Positions 25,815-35,512 are shown, counted from the first letter of the stretch. The stretch is DNA of 64,000 bases from AP-15 sp963790875 (GCA_963790875.1 CAWBQT010000003.1:1178001-1242000), one strand, 5' to 3'. Numbers and translations are program-made. Notes: generated by a model not told the origin, from the sequence alone.

Positions 25815-26660
25815 ATGCCGGATCAATCGGGCGAGCCGATCATCCGGGTGCGCGGTCTCGTCAATCGGTTCGGGGAAGAGATCGTTCATGACGGCCTCGA
25901 TCTCGACGTCTTCCGCGGCGAAGTCCTGGCCGTGGTCGGCGCTTCGGGATCGGGGAAATCGGTTCTGCTGCGCACGATCATCGGCCTCAACCGGCCGGCC
26001 GCTGGCCGCATCGAGGTCCTGGGCCGGAACATTCTGGAGATTGACAGCGCCGTCGAGCAGCGGGACATCGAAAAGCACTGGGGGGTGCTGTTTCAAGACG
26101 GCGCCCTGTTCAGTTCGCTGACGGTAGCGCAGAACATCGAGGTGCCGTTGAAGGAATATTACGACATGCCGCTCTCCCTGATGGACGAGATCGCGGCGTT
26201 CAAGGTCGGGATCGTCGGGCTCCCCGAGGGGACCGGGGAAAAATACCCCTCGCAACTGTCGGGCGGCATGCGCAAGCGCTCCGGCTTGGCGCGCGCCCTG
26301 GCGCTCGATCCGCAGATCGTCTTTCTCGACGAGCCCACCGCCGGGCTCGATCCGATCGCCGCCGGCGAGTTCGACGAACTGATTCGCGATCTGCGCGGTA
26401 GCCTCGGCCTCACCGTCTTCATGGTGACGCATGATCTCGACACGCTATTTGCGGTTTGCGACCGGGTCGCCGTGCTGGTCGACCAGAAGCTCCGCGTCGG
26501 CCGCCTCGCCGACATGCTGCAAGACGATCACCCGTGGATCCGCTCCTATTTCCACGGGCCGCGCGGCCGCGCCGCCCAGGTCGCCGAAACTCGGCCGCAC
26601 GCCAGAGACGTCCGACCGTTGCCGCATCCGCCCGAACTATATCAAATCAAGAGCCAGTAA
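25815..26660 (+). CDS. MlaF-type ABC transporter ATP-binding protein
   Basis: About 281 residues. Walker A GASGSGKS, signature LSGGMRKRSGLARAL, Walker B IVFLDEPTAGLD and the H-loop MVTHDL are all present; RKR after the signature is characteristic of MlaF. A TTG at 25809 overlaps the permease TGA and would add two residues. It energises the STAS-MlaE permease encoded just before. The next gene starts with no intervening base (TAAATG). Confidence 0.93.
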   Translation: MPDQSGEPIIRVRGLVNRFGEEIVHDGLDLDVFRGEVLAVVGASGSGKSVLLRTIIGLNRPAAGRIEVLGRNILEIDSAVEQRDIEKHWGVLFQDGALFSSLTVAQNIEVPLKEYYDMPLSLMDEIAAFKVGIVGLPEGTGEKYPSQLSGGMRKRSGLARALALDPQIVFLDEPTAGLDPIAAGEFDELIRDLRGSLGLTVFMVTHDLDTLFAVCDRVAVLVDQKLRVGRLADMLQDDHPWIRSYFHGPRGRAAQVAETRPHARDVRPLPHPPELYQIKSQ

Positions 26661-27605
26661 ATGGAGACGCGAGCGAATTACGTGGCCGTCGGCGTCTTTG
26701 TGCTGAGCGCCATAACGATTGTCTTCATAGCGATCCTGTATCTGGCGCATGTCCAATTCGGGGAGACGGAGCAGCGTTATTATATCTTCTTCAAGGGATC
26801 GGTCGCTGGCCTGAACAAAGGCTCACAGGTGCATTATAACGGCATCCCGGTCGGCCGCGTCGTCGATATCCGCGTCGACCCTAATAACCTCGAACAAATC
26901 CAGGTGACGGTCGAGATCGATACCAGCATCGTCGATATCAAATCGGACGCGCGCGCCTACCTCGACACCAACATTCTGAACGGCCTCGCGACGATCGAGA
27001 TCCGCGGCGGGACGCAGCAGGCGAAGCAGCTCGAACCGAAGCCCGGCCACAAATACCCAGAAATTCAAGCGGGCCGAACCGAGCTCGAACAAGTGACGGC
27101 CAGTCTTCCCGAACTCGTGGCCGATCTCAAACGTGCGGCGCATAACGTCAACCTGCTGCTCGACGCGCGGAACCGCGAGGCGGTCGCGGCGACGCTACAG
27201 AACCTGCGATCGATCACCGGCAACGCCGTGGCGCCTAGTCGGAAACTCAACGAAGTCGTCGATAACGCCAACAAATCCGTCCTCGAACTGGACGCGCTGC
27301 TGAGCGATGTGCATCGCAGCTACATCGACCATGGCGGGTTGAAGGACCAGGCGGCGCAGGCGCTCGGCGACTATGACCGGTTGGCGAAGAGCCTGATCGT
27401 CGACAGCCATCAGATAGAGGCAATCCTCGCTGAGAACCGCCCGGGGATACGGGACTTCACCCAGCGGACCCTGCCGGCGGTCGACGGCCTGGTCAGCGAT
27501 CTGCAGCGCTTCGTTTGGCACCTGACGCGGCTGGCGACCGAACTCGAGCAGGATCCGACGCGGCTTTTGTTCGGCGACCGGCGCGAAGGATACCGCCCGC
27601 AATGA
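26661..27605 (+). CDS. MlaD-family (MCE domain) substrate-binding protein
   Basis: 314 residues: one N-terminal membrane anchor (VAVGVFVLSAITIVFIAILYL), then the MCE domain with YYIFFKGSVAGLNKGSQVHYNG and LNGLATIEIRGGTQQ, and a helical C-terminal tail. MCE proteins form hexameric periplasmic rings that carry lipid. It is part of the four-gene operon, and its TGA overlaps the next gene's ATG. Confidence 0.9.
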   Translation: METRANYVAVGVFVLSAITIVFIAILYLAHVQFGETEQRYYIFFKGSVAGLNKGSQVHYNGIPVGRVVDIRVDPNNLEQIQVTVEIDTSIVDIKSDARAYLDTNILNGLATIEIRGGTQQAKQLEPKPGHKYPEIQAGRTELEQVTASLPELVADLKRAAHNVNLLLDARNREAVAATLQNLRSITGNAVAPSRKLNEVVDNANKSVLELDALLSDVHRSYIDHGGLKDQAAQALGDYDRLAKSLIVDSHQIEAILAENRPGIRDFTQRTLPAVDGLVSDLQRFVWHLTRLATELEQDPTRLLFGDRREGYRPQ

Positions 27606-28249
27606 CGCTGTCGCCGCTGCGGCCGTCGCGCCGAACGCTGATTGGCGCGACGGCATTGGCGTTTTCCGGTTGCTCCCGCTTGTTCGTCAACCCGCCGCCG
27701 CAATACATCTTTCGGCTGACGCCGGTCACCAACTTCCCGGCCGGTCTGCCGCACGTCGCGGCACAGCTTATGGTCGACGTGCCGAGCGCTTCTGCGACGC
27801 TTGCCGGGCGTCGGATCGCCCTGAGCAAATCGGCGCTGTTGCTCGATTATTTCGCCGATGCCGAATGGGGCGATGCGGCCCCCGAACTGGTGCAGACGGT
27901 GCTGGTCAACTCGTTCGAAAACAGCGGGGCGATCACCGCGATCAACGGCTCTCTCGGTCTGCGCGCCGATTTCGAAATGGCGAGCGAGATCCGCCATTTC
28001 GAGGCGCAATACAGTGCCGGCGGCGGGCCACCGGATGTCCGGGTGTCGATCGAGGTCAAGCTCGTCGCGCTACCCGAGCGCGACATCGTGGCGCAGAGCT
28101 TGTTCGAGCGGCAAGTGAGGGCCGCGGCGGGCGATCTGCCGAGCGTCGCCGCCGCGTTCGACGCGGCGCTCGAGGCGGTCGTGACCGCGATCGTCGTCTG
28201 GACCCTCACCGATGCCGCCGCTATGCCGAGAAGGAGACGCCCGTTATAA
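27602..28249 (+). CDS. ABC-type transport auxiliary lipoprotein of the Mla system
   Basis: 215 residues. The N terminus has a twin-arginine pair in SRRTLIG, a hydrophobic stretch and the lipobox AFSGC, so it is probably an exported lipoprotein, perhaps by Tat. The body (YIFRLTPVTNFP, VDVPSASATLAGRRIAL) resembles the PqiC/ABC-transport auxiliary family found at the end of such operons. ATG at 27602 overlaps the MlaD stop as ATGA, implying translational coupling. Confidence 0.8.
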   Translation: MTLSPLRPSRRTLIGATALAFSGCSRLFVNPPPQYIFRLTPVTNFPAGLPHVAAQLMVDVPSASATLAGRRIALSKSALLLDYFADAEWGDAAPELVQTVLVNSFENSGAITAINGSLGLRADFEMASEIRHFEAQYSAGGGPPDVRVSIEVKLVALPERDIVAQSLFERQVRAAAGDLPSVAAAFDAALEAVVTAIVVWTLTDAAAMPRRRRPL

Positions 28250-28294
28250 TGGACACGTTTCGTTCCGGTGCTTCATTTTTTGGGAGCGGACCCG

Positions 28295-29155
28295 TTGCGG
28301 CATATCGAAGAGCCGGCCGAGCTGCGCGTCAGCCGCGCCGAGATCGCTCGGATGGAGGAGGCGGCCGCCGTCATTGCCGAGTGCCGGGCGCGGCTCGCCG
28401 CCAATAACAGCAGCATCCTCGCCGAGCTCGCACCCGGCACGGATGAACAAGGCACGGATGGGTTGGGCGTCGATGGGCTCGACGAGTGGCGCCATTATCC
28501 GGCCGGCGAGGTCTATGACGCGGCCACTCATGCGCAATATTTCTATCATGTGCATCCGGCGGATCGTCGGCTGCCTGCCGAACACGGTCATTTCCACACT
28601 TTCTTGCGGGTCGAGGGGTTCCCGTCCGGGGTCGCCCCGCTGGTCCTGCCCGAAGCCGCAGTCGCGGGACCCGTGCCGGCGCCGCAAGGCGCGCCGCTGA
28701 GGCGCGGCGCGCGCGAGGAAGTCAGTCACCTCGTCGCGATCTCGCTCGATCGCCGCGGCGAGCCGATTCGCCTCTTCACGACGAACCGCTGGGTCACCGG
28801 CGAAATCTGGTACCGGGCCGACGACGTGATCGTCATGCTCGACCGGTTCGCGTTCGCCGCGGCGGACCCATCGGCGGTACGCGATCGCTGGCTGGTCGCG
28901 ATCATGCGACTGTTTCGCCCGCAGATCGCGGCCTTGCTGCGACAGCGCGACGCGGCTGTAATGTCGTGGCAGCGGCGGCGGCGCGCCGCCGTTTTTGAAG
29001 ATCCGCGGCTCGAAGTCACGTCCAGCCTTGAGATCGACCTCGGCGCTCAGCTGGCCTTTCTCGATCGGGTCCGATCCGAGGCCGCCGCCACGGCCCGACC
29101 GCGCCCGCCCCGCCTGCCGCGCATGGCCGAGGGATGGGGCGAGAACCATCCATAG
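28295..29155 (+). CDS. Uncharacterised protein (DUF6969-like)
   Basis: About 286 residues. It contains HYPAGEVYDAATHAQYFYHVHP and EHGHFHTFLR, a histidine-rich stretch that suggests metal binding, and a C-terminal FEDPRLEVTSSLEIDL. It probably matches the family named DUF6969; I know no function. The best ribosome-binding site (GGGAG) precedes TTG at 28295. A GTG at 28268 is the longer alternative. It follows the Mla operon by 45 bases on the same strand. Confidence 0.65.
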   Translation: MRHIEEPAELRVSRAEIARMEEAAAVIAECRARLAANNSSILAELAPGTDEQGTDGLGVDGLDEWRHYPAGEVYDAATHAQYFYHVHPADRRLPAEHGHFHTFLRVEGFPSGVAPLVLPEAAVAGPVPAPQGAPLRRGAREEVSHLVAISLDRRGEPIRLFTTNRWVTGEIWYRADDVIVMLDRFAFAAADPSAVRDRWLVAIMRLFRPQIAALLRQRDAAVMSWQRRRRAAVFEDPRLEVTSSLEIDLGAQLAFLDRVRSEAAATARPRPPRLPRMAEGWGENHP

Positions 29156-29190
29156 GGATCCGGCGCGGAAGAGGCCGTCCAAGCCGCAAA

Positions 29191-29439
29191 TCAGTGCGGC
29201 GATACCGGCGTCTCGGGCTCGCGCGGCGGCAGATTGTTCGCTTCGAGACAGCGTTTCAGCGCGGCGTCGCGTTGCGCATTGGCCTCGGCGGTGTAGTCCG
29301 GAAACTGCGTTTGGGCCTGTTTGGCGCAGGTATCCATGACCTTCCACAGCGCCGCCGCGGTGATGGCTTGCTGGGTCGCCGCAGCCGGCCCGGCGGCGAG
29401 CATCAGCGCCGCTGCGAATGGGATCGCAAGTCGTCTCAT
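29191..29439 (-). CDS. Small secreted protein of unknown function
   Basis: 82 residues with a clean signal peptide (MRRLAIPFAAALMLAAGPAAA, cleavage after AAA). The mature part has two cysteines (DTCAKQ, KRCLEANNL), which could form a disulfide in the periplasm. GGAGG lies eight bases upstream of the ATG, which is strong support for a real gene despite its size. No family recognised. Confidence 0.7.
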   Translation of the reverse strand: MRRLAIPFAAALMLAAGPAAATQQAITAAALWKVMDTCAKQAQTQFPDYTAEANAQRDAALKRCLEANNLPPREPETPVSPH

Positions 29440-29592
29440 TCCTTGCCTCCGTATGGCGCGTCGCTCGGTTCGCCGGCATCATACCATTAGTGCTTCGCCG
29501 TGCGGAACGGCCGCCGCGGCTGCGGTCGGCGGGGCAATTGCGTCCGACAGGAAACTTGGGCTCCATGAGGCCCGGTTGAGGGAGAGGCGACG

Positions 29593-30213
29593 ATGCTGAA
29601 GATCTGGGGACGGGCGACCTCGTCCAACGTGCAGAAGGTGCTCTGGTGCTGCACCGAACTCGGCATCCCGTTCGAAAGGGTGGACCTCGGCGGGCCGTTC
29701 GGCGGCAATCAAGACCCCGAATATCTCGCGCTGAACCCGAACGGCCTCGTGCCGACGGTGCGGGACGGCGATCTGGTGCTATGGGAATCGAACACGATCT
29801 GCCGTTACCTCGCCGCGACGCATGACGGGACGCGGCTGTATCCGGCCGAGCCCGCGGCCCGCGCCATCGTCGAACGCTGGATGGATTGGCAGTTGTCGAC
29901 GATCGGGCCGCCGATGGGGGCGCTGCTCTTTGGCCTCATCCGCACGCGGCCGGAGCAGCGCGACCAGGCGGCGATCGAGGCGGCGCGGCGCAAGGCTCTG
30001 GCCGCCTGGACGATCGTCGAGGATGCGCTCGATGACCGCCCTTGGCTGGCGGGCTCGGCGCTGAGCCTCGCCGAGGTCGTCCTCGGCACGCTCGTCTATC
30101 GCTGGCACGCCTTCCCGATCGAACGGCCGGCGCTCGCCAAACTGAAGGCATGGTACGAGCGGATGCGGGAACGGCCGGGCTTCCGGGCGCACATCGAAAT
30201 TCCGATCACGTAA
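29593..30213 (+). CDS. Glutathione S-transferase
   Basis: 206 residues: thioredoxin-like N-terminal domain (LKIWGRATSSNVQKVLWCCTEL with a Ser likely activating glutathione; NPNGLVPTVRDGDLVLWESNTICRYLA with the cis-Pro and glutathione-binding ES) and an all-helical C-terminal domain. ATG at 29593 has GGAGAGG upstream. Likely a cytosolic detoxification or isomerisation enzyme. It stands alone. Confidence 0.92.
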   Translation: MLKIWGRATSSNVQKVLWCCTELGIPFERVDLGGPFGGNQDPEYLALNPNGLVPTVRDGDLVLWESNTICRYLAATHDGTRLYPAEPAARAIVERWMDWQLSTIGPPMGALLFGLIRTRPEQRDQAAIEAARRKALAAWTIVEDALDDRPWLAGSALSLAEVVLGTLVYRWHAFPIERPALAKLKAWYERMRERPGFRAHIEIPIT

Positions 30214-30308
30214 TCGTGAGCAGGTTTCAGAGAACTTGCTCCGAATCGCGGCGTCGCTAATTTCAGGCGGGGACAGGCCGAAGCCCAGCAGATTTCAGGG
30301 GGGACCCG

Positions 30309-30788
30309 ATGACAGTGCTTCCGAGAGCAGGCATTTTTGCCGCGGTGATTGCGGCCGCGGTGGTCGGCGCCGCGGTTACCGCACTGGCCCAGGACAACAC
30401 CCAGGTCATCAAAGACCGGCAGGCATTGATGAAGCGGCAGGCCAAGGATCTCGGCGGCATCAAGGCCTATCTGACCGGCAAGACCGACCAGCCGACGGCA
30501 GAGGCCGCCGCCGCCGATCTGACCGACACGATGAAAAAAATCCCGACTCTGTTTCCGCCGGGGTCGGGTGCCGCGAGCCCTGACGGCAAATACGGGCCAA
30601 AGCCCGCCATCTGGACCGAGTGGGACAAATTCCTCGCAGCGCGAAATACCGCGGCGGCCAAGGCTGACGCGCTGGTTGCGGCGGTCAAGAGCGGCGCCAA
30701 GACCGATATCCAGGCCGCGTTCGCCGATCTCGGCAAGCATGGTTGCGGCGGCTGCCACGAAAGCTTCCGCGAGACCCTCAAGAATTGA
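30309..30788 (+). CDS. Cytochrome c' / c556 family protein
   Basis: 159 residues with a signal peptide (GIFAAVIAAAVVGAAVTALAQ) and a four-helix-bundle body ending in the single haem site CGGCHESFR near the C terminus, which is the hallmark of cytochrome c'. Such periplasmic proteins bind NO or take part in electron transfer. The next gene, a dihaem cytochrome c, begins within or just after it. Confidence 0.9.
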   Translation: MTVLPRAGIFAAVIAAAVVGAAVTALAQDNTQVIKDRQALMKRQAKDLGGIKAYLTGKTDQPTAEAAAADLTDTMKKIPTLFPPGSGAASPDGKYGPKPAIWTEWDKFLAARNTAAAKADALVAAVKSGAKTDIQAAFADLGKHGCGGCHESFRETLKN

Positions 30789-31719
30789 TTGGGCCGGACG
30801 CCGCGTTCCGGCCCGGTGCGCGGCGGCGTTCGCACTGTTGTTGACCTCGACCGGCGGCGTCGCCGCCGGCGACGCACTGCAAGGTTCGGCGGCGCGCGGC
30901 GCTTATCTCGCGGCCGCCGCCGGCTGCGACCAGTGCCACACCGATAGCCGTAGCGGCGGAGCCCGTTATGCCGGCGGCCGGGCGCTCGAAACGGCCTTCG
31001 GAACGCTCGTCACGCCGAACATCACACCTGACCCTCGGACCGGCATCGGCGGGTGGAGCACAGAGGATTTCGTCCGGGCGTTGCGCTGGGGCGTGGCGCC
31101 CGACGATACGCATTACCTGCCGGCCTTTCCGTTTCCGTTCTACGCCCGTCTCTCGGAGCAGGATCTGCGTGACCTAAAGGCATTTCTCGACAGCCTGCCG
31201 GCCGTCTCGCAGCAGAACCGTTCTTCGCGACGCGCCGCCTTCGCGGCGCTGCGCGGTGCGCTCGCGGTCCTCGCCACGCCTTTTCCCGGCCCGTTTCGGG
31301 CTGATCCGATGCAAACCGCGACGTTGAACCGCGGCGCCTACCTCGTCGCCACGATCGGTCGCTGCGGCGACTGCCACACGCCGCGCGACTCGCTTGGCGG
31401 CCCGGAAACCGACCGGGCCCTCGCCGGCGCCGCCCTGAGCGGGCAAAAGCGGGCGCCCAACATCACGCCGGATCCGACAACCGGGATCGGCAAGTGGAGC
31501 ACGGCCGACATCGAGGTGCTGTTGGCGGACGGGCAGACGCCGGATTTCGATTTCGTCGGCGGTTCGATGGCCGAGATCGTCAGAAATACCACGCGCTTCG
31601 ACGACGCGGACCGGCGCGCGATCGCCGTATACCTGCGCTCGATCCGCGCCGTTCGGTCGCAAGTGGGCGCGGGAGGTTCGGACCGCGGCGGGCGATCCGA
31701 GCAGGACCGAAAGAAATAG
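30739..31719 (+). CDS. Dihaem cytochrome c
   Basis: Two class I haem domains, CDQCHTDS and CGDCHTPRD, each with a downstream PNITPD segment, as in membrane-bound dehydrogenase cytochrome subunits. The start is unclear: ATG at 30739 lies inside the cytochrome c' gene and gives a long pre-signal region before CAAAFALLLTSTGGVAA. ATT at 30784, overlapping the c' stop, would give a normal signal peptide but is a rare start codon. It probably forms a periplasmic electron-transfer unit with the upstream cytochrome. Confidence 0.8.
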   Translation: MVAAAATKASARPSRIDWAGRRVPARCAAAFALLLTSTGGVAAGDALQGSAARGAYLAAAAGCDQCHTDSRSGGARYAGGRALETAFGTLVTPNITPDPRTGIGGWSTEDFVRALRWGVAPDDTHYLPAFPFPFYARLSEQDLRDLKAFLDSLPAVSQQNRSSRRAAFAALRGALAVLATPFPGPFRADPMQTATLNRGAYLVATIGRCGDCHTPRDSLGGPETDRALAGAALSGQKRAPNITPDPTTGIGKWSTADIEVLLADGQTPDFDFVGGSMAEIVRNTTRFDDADRRAIAVYLRSIRAVRSQVGAGGSDRGGRSEQDRKK

Positions 31720-31852
31720 CGGCGTCCCCACGGTTCGCGATTGGCCATCCGGTCTGGAATTCCTATCATGACCGAAGACCCGCGGCGCGCGTCGGTGCTG
31801 AGAACCGTGGTTCGCGGGATTTCGTAGCGGTGCTGGCGGCAAGGAGCGGGTT

Positions 31853-32863
31853 TTGGCGCGAGACCGGCCGGGTGCAAGTTTGGCCCGCTTCGAGCGGGTC
31901 GCGTTGGTGCTGTCGGGTGGCGGCGCGCTCGGCGCCTATCAGGCCGGCGCCTATGCCGCGCTCGAAAAATGCGGGGTGCGTCCGAATTGGATCGCCGGCA
32001 CGGCGATCGGCGCGGTAAACGCCGCGATCATCGCCGGCAACCCGCCGCACGAGCGCACGCAGCAGCTGCGCCGGTTTTGGCAGGAGCTCGGCCGTCGCGG
32101 GCGGCGGTCGTGGCACAGGGCCGACGGATGGGCGCTGGCGCGTGGCTGGCCGCAATTTCGCCGCCTCCGACCGTTCCCGTTTGCGACGGCCGAGCTGCGC
32201 CGGATGATCGCCGAGGTGGTCGATTTCGATCGGCTCAATTCCGGCACGGTCCGGGTCGTGCTCGGTGCGATGAACCTGGCCACTCGCGCCGAAACGCTGT
32301 TCGACAACGATCGATTGGTGCTCGGCCTCGACCATGTGATGGCCGGGTCCCCGCTGCCCGGAGCGCCGGGCGTCACGATTGGCGGCGATCTCTTCGGCGG
32401 CGCCGCCATCTCGGTCTCGGCGCTCGATGGCGCCCGTCCCGCCGACACATTGTGCTTTGCAATCGACGGCTACGATCCGGCGCCCGGCGGTCATGGTGGA
32501 ATGAGCCGCATGGCGCGCGAAATCGCCGCGATGCGCCGGGCCTGCGACCTGCGCCGGATGATTGCGCTGTTGGGCGAGCGGCTGCCGGCCGCGGCGCGGG
32601 CCGAACCCGACATTCGCCGCTGCCTTGCCGAGGCGAGCACGGCGACGATGACGATCCTGCATCTCGTCCATGAGGATTGCGCCGCCGACCTCGCCGCCAA
32701 GATGACCGATTTCTCGGCTGAAGCGGTGACGCGGCGTTGGAAGGCCGGCGAGACCGACGCGGCGATGATTCTCGCCGATCCGCGCCGGCTGGCGCCGCCG
32801 CCGCGGCTTTCGGGTGTCGTCGTCCACGAGGTGCGCGGCGGCGCCGCGGTGCCGCCCGTCTGA
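31853..32863 (+). CDS. Patatin-like protein lacking the nucleophile serine
   Basis: 336 residues. The oxyanion loop LVLSGGGALGAYQAGAY is intact. The nucleophile elbow that should read GxSxG is GTAIGAVN: the serine is alanine (GCG codon). The second catalytic motif, DGG/DGA, is not recognisable either; the region reads GGDLFGGAAISV. So the phospholipase activity known for this family is probably lost. The rest of the fold is preserved and open, which favours a non-catalytic role over simple decay. Confidence 0.8.
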   Translation: MARDRPGASLARFERVALVLSGGGALGAYQAGAYAALEKCGVRPNWIAGTAIGAVNAAIIAGNPPHERTQQLRRFWQELGRRGRRSWHRADGWALARGWPQFRRLRPFPFATAELRRMIAEVVDFDRLNSGTVRVVLGAMNLATRAETLFDNDRLVLGLDHVMAGSPLPGAPGVTIGGDLFGGAAISVSALDGARPADTLCFAIDGYDPAPGGHGGMSRMAREIAAMRRACDLRRMIALLGERLPAAARAEPDIRRCLAEASTATMTILHLVHEDCAADLAAKMTDFSAEAVTRRWKAGETDAAMILADPRRLAPPPRLSGVVVHEVRGGAAVPPV

Positions 32864-33217
32864 CGGCGGACGGCGTTCCGAGAGGCTCCCCGCTTGCCGC
32901 GCGAGGGCGTGGGTTGAGGGTCCGTCTATGGCGGGGAATTGTCCTGCCGTTTGCGGATTATTCGGGCAATCGCTCGCCGACGGACAAAATATCGGCGATT
33001 TTCCCGACTCTGAAGGTAAGGTCTGTCGACCACTCCTGGCGCATCACGCATAGTTAATTCAATCTGCCGCGATCTTGCACAAACGCTCCTCTATTACAAT
33101 CTAAGTCAAAGAAAGAAGCGAGCTTATCACCAGGGATGGATAATCGATCGCGGCCGGAAGGCGTCTCGATATTCGGGCCGCCGGGAATGTCCCGGTGTCC
33201 TACGGCAACGAGGACTC
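32864..33217. other. Intergenic region before phaZ
   Basis: 354 bases with no gene. It becomes AT-richer toward phaZ, and a TTGCAC with TACAAT about 15 bases further on is a possible but imperfectly spaced promoter. GAGGA lies just before the phaZ ATG. No repeat or RNA seen. Confidence 0.3.
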
Positions 33218-34435
33218 ATGCTTTACGACGCCTATCAAGCCTACCGCGACGCCGTCGCCCCGCTCCAACTCGCCGCCGCCGCATCCCACCAGCTGCTCGA
33301 CGCGGCCTGCCCGCCAGCCGCGACACCGTCGTTCGTCCGCGGCGCCGGCGCGGCGCTCGACCTTATCTCGCATGCCCACCTGTCGCATGAGCGGCCGGAC
33401 TTCGGCATCCGCTCGGTCTCCATCGGCGGCAGGGAGATCGCCGTCGACGAGGAGATCCTCGCCGCCCGGCCGTTCTGCAATCTCTTGCATTTCCGCAAGA
33501 CGGCGGCGCGCGACGAGCCGATGGTGCTGGTCGTGGCGCCGCTCTCGGGCCATTTCCCGACGCTCGTCCGGGGCACCGTCGCGACGCTTCTTCCCGACTA
33601 TGACGTCTTTCTGACCGATTGGGCGAACGCCCGCGACGTGCCGCTACTCTACGGCCGCTTCGGTTTCGACGATTTCGTCGATGTCGTGATCGACTTTCTG
33701 CACCGGCTGGGGCCCGGCGCGCATGTCATGGCCGTCTGCCAGCCGGCCGTGCCGGTGCTGGCTGCGACGGCGCTGCTGGCCGCCGCGGGCGATCCCTGCC
33801 AGCCCGCTTCGGCGATCCTGATGGGAGGTCCGATCGACACGCGGGTCAACCCGACCGCGGTCGACCGTTTTGCCACCGCGCATCCGCTCGACTGGTTCGA
33901 GCGCAAGGTCATTACTGCGGTGCCGGCGCGCTATGCCGGCGCCTTCCGCCGGGTCTATCCCGGTTTCCTACAGCTTGCCGGCTTTCTCGGCATGAACCTC
34001 GAGCGCCATCTCGAGGCGCAGTGGGCGATGTTCGGCGACCTGGTGCGCGGCGACCGGAACAGCGCCGCGGCGACCCGCGCCTTCTACGACGAATATACGA
34101 CCGTGATGGATCTCGCCGCCGATTTCTATCTGGAGACGATCAAGCGCGTGTTTCACGACCAGGATCTGGCTCGGGGACGCTTGCGCGTTCGTGGCGAACT
34201 CGTGACCCCGGCGGCGATCGAACGGACCGCGCTGATGACGGTCGAGGGCGAGCGCGACGACATTTGCGGGGTCGGGCAGACGGTCGCGGCGCACCAGCTC
34301 TGCACCGGCATCCCGCCGGCAAAAAAGACGCATCACCTTCAGCTCAAAGTCGGCCATTATGGCGTCTTCCATGGCCGCCGGTGGCAGACCGAGACCTACC
34401 CCAAGGTCAAGTCGTTCATCCGGGCGCAGGGCTAG
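33218..34435 (+). CDS. phaZ: Intracellular polyhydroxybutyrate depolymerase
   Basis: 405 residues, matching the PhaZ of the Cupriavidus type. Seen: MLYDAYQAYRDAVAPLQ start, YDVFLTDWANARDVPL, and AVCQPAVPVLAA with the catalytic cysteine in place of serine, as in this subfamily. The C-terminal GHYGVFHGRRW supplies the His. It degrades intracellular PHB granules to 3-hydroxybutyrate, which fits the following BKACE/CoA-transferase genes that handle beta-keto acids. Confidence 0.93.
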   Translation: MLYDAYQAYRDAVAPLQLAAAASHQLLDAACPPAATPSFVRGAGAALDLISHAHLSHERPDFGIRSVSIGGREIAVDEEILAARPFCNLLHFRKTAARDEPMVLVVAPLSGHFPTLVRGTVATLLPDYDVFLTDWANARDVPLLYGRFGFDDFVDVVIDFLHRLGPGAHVMAVCQPAVPVLAATALLAAAGDPCQPASAILMGGPIDTRVNPTAVDRFATAHPLDWFERKVITAVPARYAGAFRRVYPGFLQLAGFLGMNLERHLEAQWAMFGDLVRGDRNSAAATRAFYDEYTTVMDLAADFYLETIKRVFHDQDLARGRLRVRGELVTPAAIERTALMTVEGERDDICGVGQTVAAHQLCTGIPPAKKTHHLQLKVGHYGVFHGRRWQTETYPKVKSFIRAQG

Positions 34436-34563
34436 GCGCCTCCGCCGTGATCCTCCCCGCTCGGGGGTGAGCGCAGGATGCCGCCCCGCGGCGGCGCGCC
34501 GGCCCGGCGAGCGCGCGCTCGAGCGCCTGCGAGCGCCGCCCCAGGGCAGGAGGGAGGAAGGCG

Positions 34564-35499
34564 ATGCCTCTAAGCGGCAAGGTCGTCATCACCTGCGCAG
34601 TGACGGGGTCGATCCACACCCCGACGATGAGCCCGCATCTACCGCTGACACCCGACGAGATCGCGCGCGATGCGATCGCCGCGGCCGAGGCCGGCGCGGC
34701 GATCCTGCATCTCCACGCCCGCGACCCGAACGACGGCAGGCCGACCCCCGATCCCGCGGTCTTCATGCAGTTCCTGCCGCGCATCAAGCAGGCGACGAAT
34801 GCCGTCGTCAACGTCACGACCGGCGGCGGCCACGGCATGAGCCTCGAGGAGCGGCTCGCCGCCCCGCTGCGTGCCCGGCCCGAGATGTGCTCGCTCAACA
34901 TGGGGTCGATGAATTTCGGACTCTTCCCGATGCTCGGCCGCTACAAGGATTGGAAATATTCCTGGGAGCCGCAACATCTCGAAATGACGCGCGACTTTAT
35001 CTTCCGCAATACCTTTGCCGATATCGAGCGGATCCTGAAGGATCTCGGTGAGGGTTGCGGCACGCGGTTCGAGTTCGAATGCTACGATGTCGGCCACCTC
35101 TACAATCTTGCGCATTTCCTCGACCGTGGCCTCGTCAAGCCGCCGCTGTTCGTGCAGACGATCTTCGGCATCCTCGGCGGCATCGGCGCCGATCCCGACA
35201 ACCTCGTCCACATGAAGCACATCGCCGACAAATTGTTCGGCAATTCCTATGCATGGTCGATCCTCGCCGCCGGCCGGCATCAGCTGCCGCTCGTTACGAT
35301 GGGGGCGATCATGGGAGGCAATGTGCGGGTCGGGCTCGAAGACTCGCTGTGGATCGGCCGCGGCAAGCTCGCCGCCGGCAATGCCGAACAGGTGAGCCGC
35401 ATCCGCAGCATCCTCGAAAACCTGTCGCTCGAAATCGCCTCGCCCGACGAAGCGCGCACGCTGCTCGCCTTGAAGGGCGGCGACGCCGTCGGGTTCTGA
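34564..35499 (+). CDS. Beta-keto acid cleavage enzyme (BKACE, DUF849)
   Basis: 311 residues, TIM barrel. Zinc ligands are in ILHLHARDPNDG (HxH), and typical segments NVTTGGGHGMSLEERL, GTRFEFECYDVGHL and VGLEDSLWIGRGKLA are present. These enzymes condense a beta-keto acid with acetyl-CoA to give acetoacetate and a new acyl-CoA (3-keto-5-aminohexanoate cleavage is the reference reaction). Encoded 13 bases before the CoA-transferase A subunit, so acetoacetate produced here may be activated by that transferase. Confidence 0.92.
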   Translation: MPLSGKVVITCAVTGSIHTPTMSPHLPLTPDEIARDAIAAAEAGAAILHLHARDPNDGRPTPDPAVFMQFLPRIKQATNAVVNVTTGGGHGMSLEERLAAPLRARPEMCSLNMGSMNFGLFPMLGRYKDWKYSWEPQHLEMTRDFIFRNTFADIERILKDLGEGCGTRFEFECYDVGHLYNLAHFLDRGLVKPPLFVQTIFGILGGIGADPDNLVHMKHIADKLFGNSYAWSILAAGRHQLPLVTMGAIMGGNVRVGLEDSLWIGRGKLAAGNAEQVSRIRSILENLSLEIASPDEARTLLALKGGDAVGF

Positions 35500-35512
35500 G
35501 CGGAGGTTCGCG

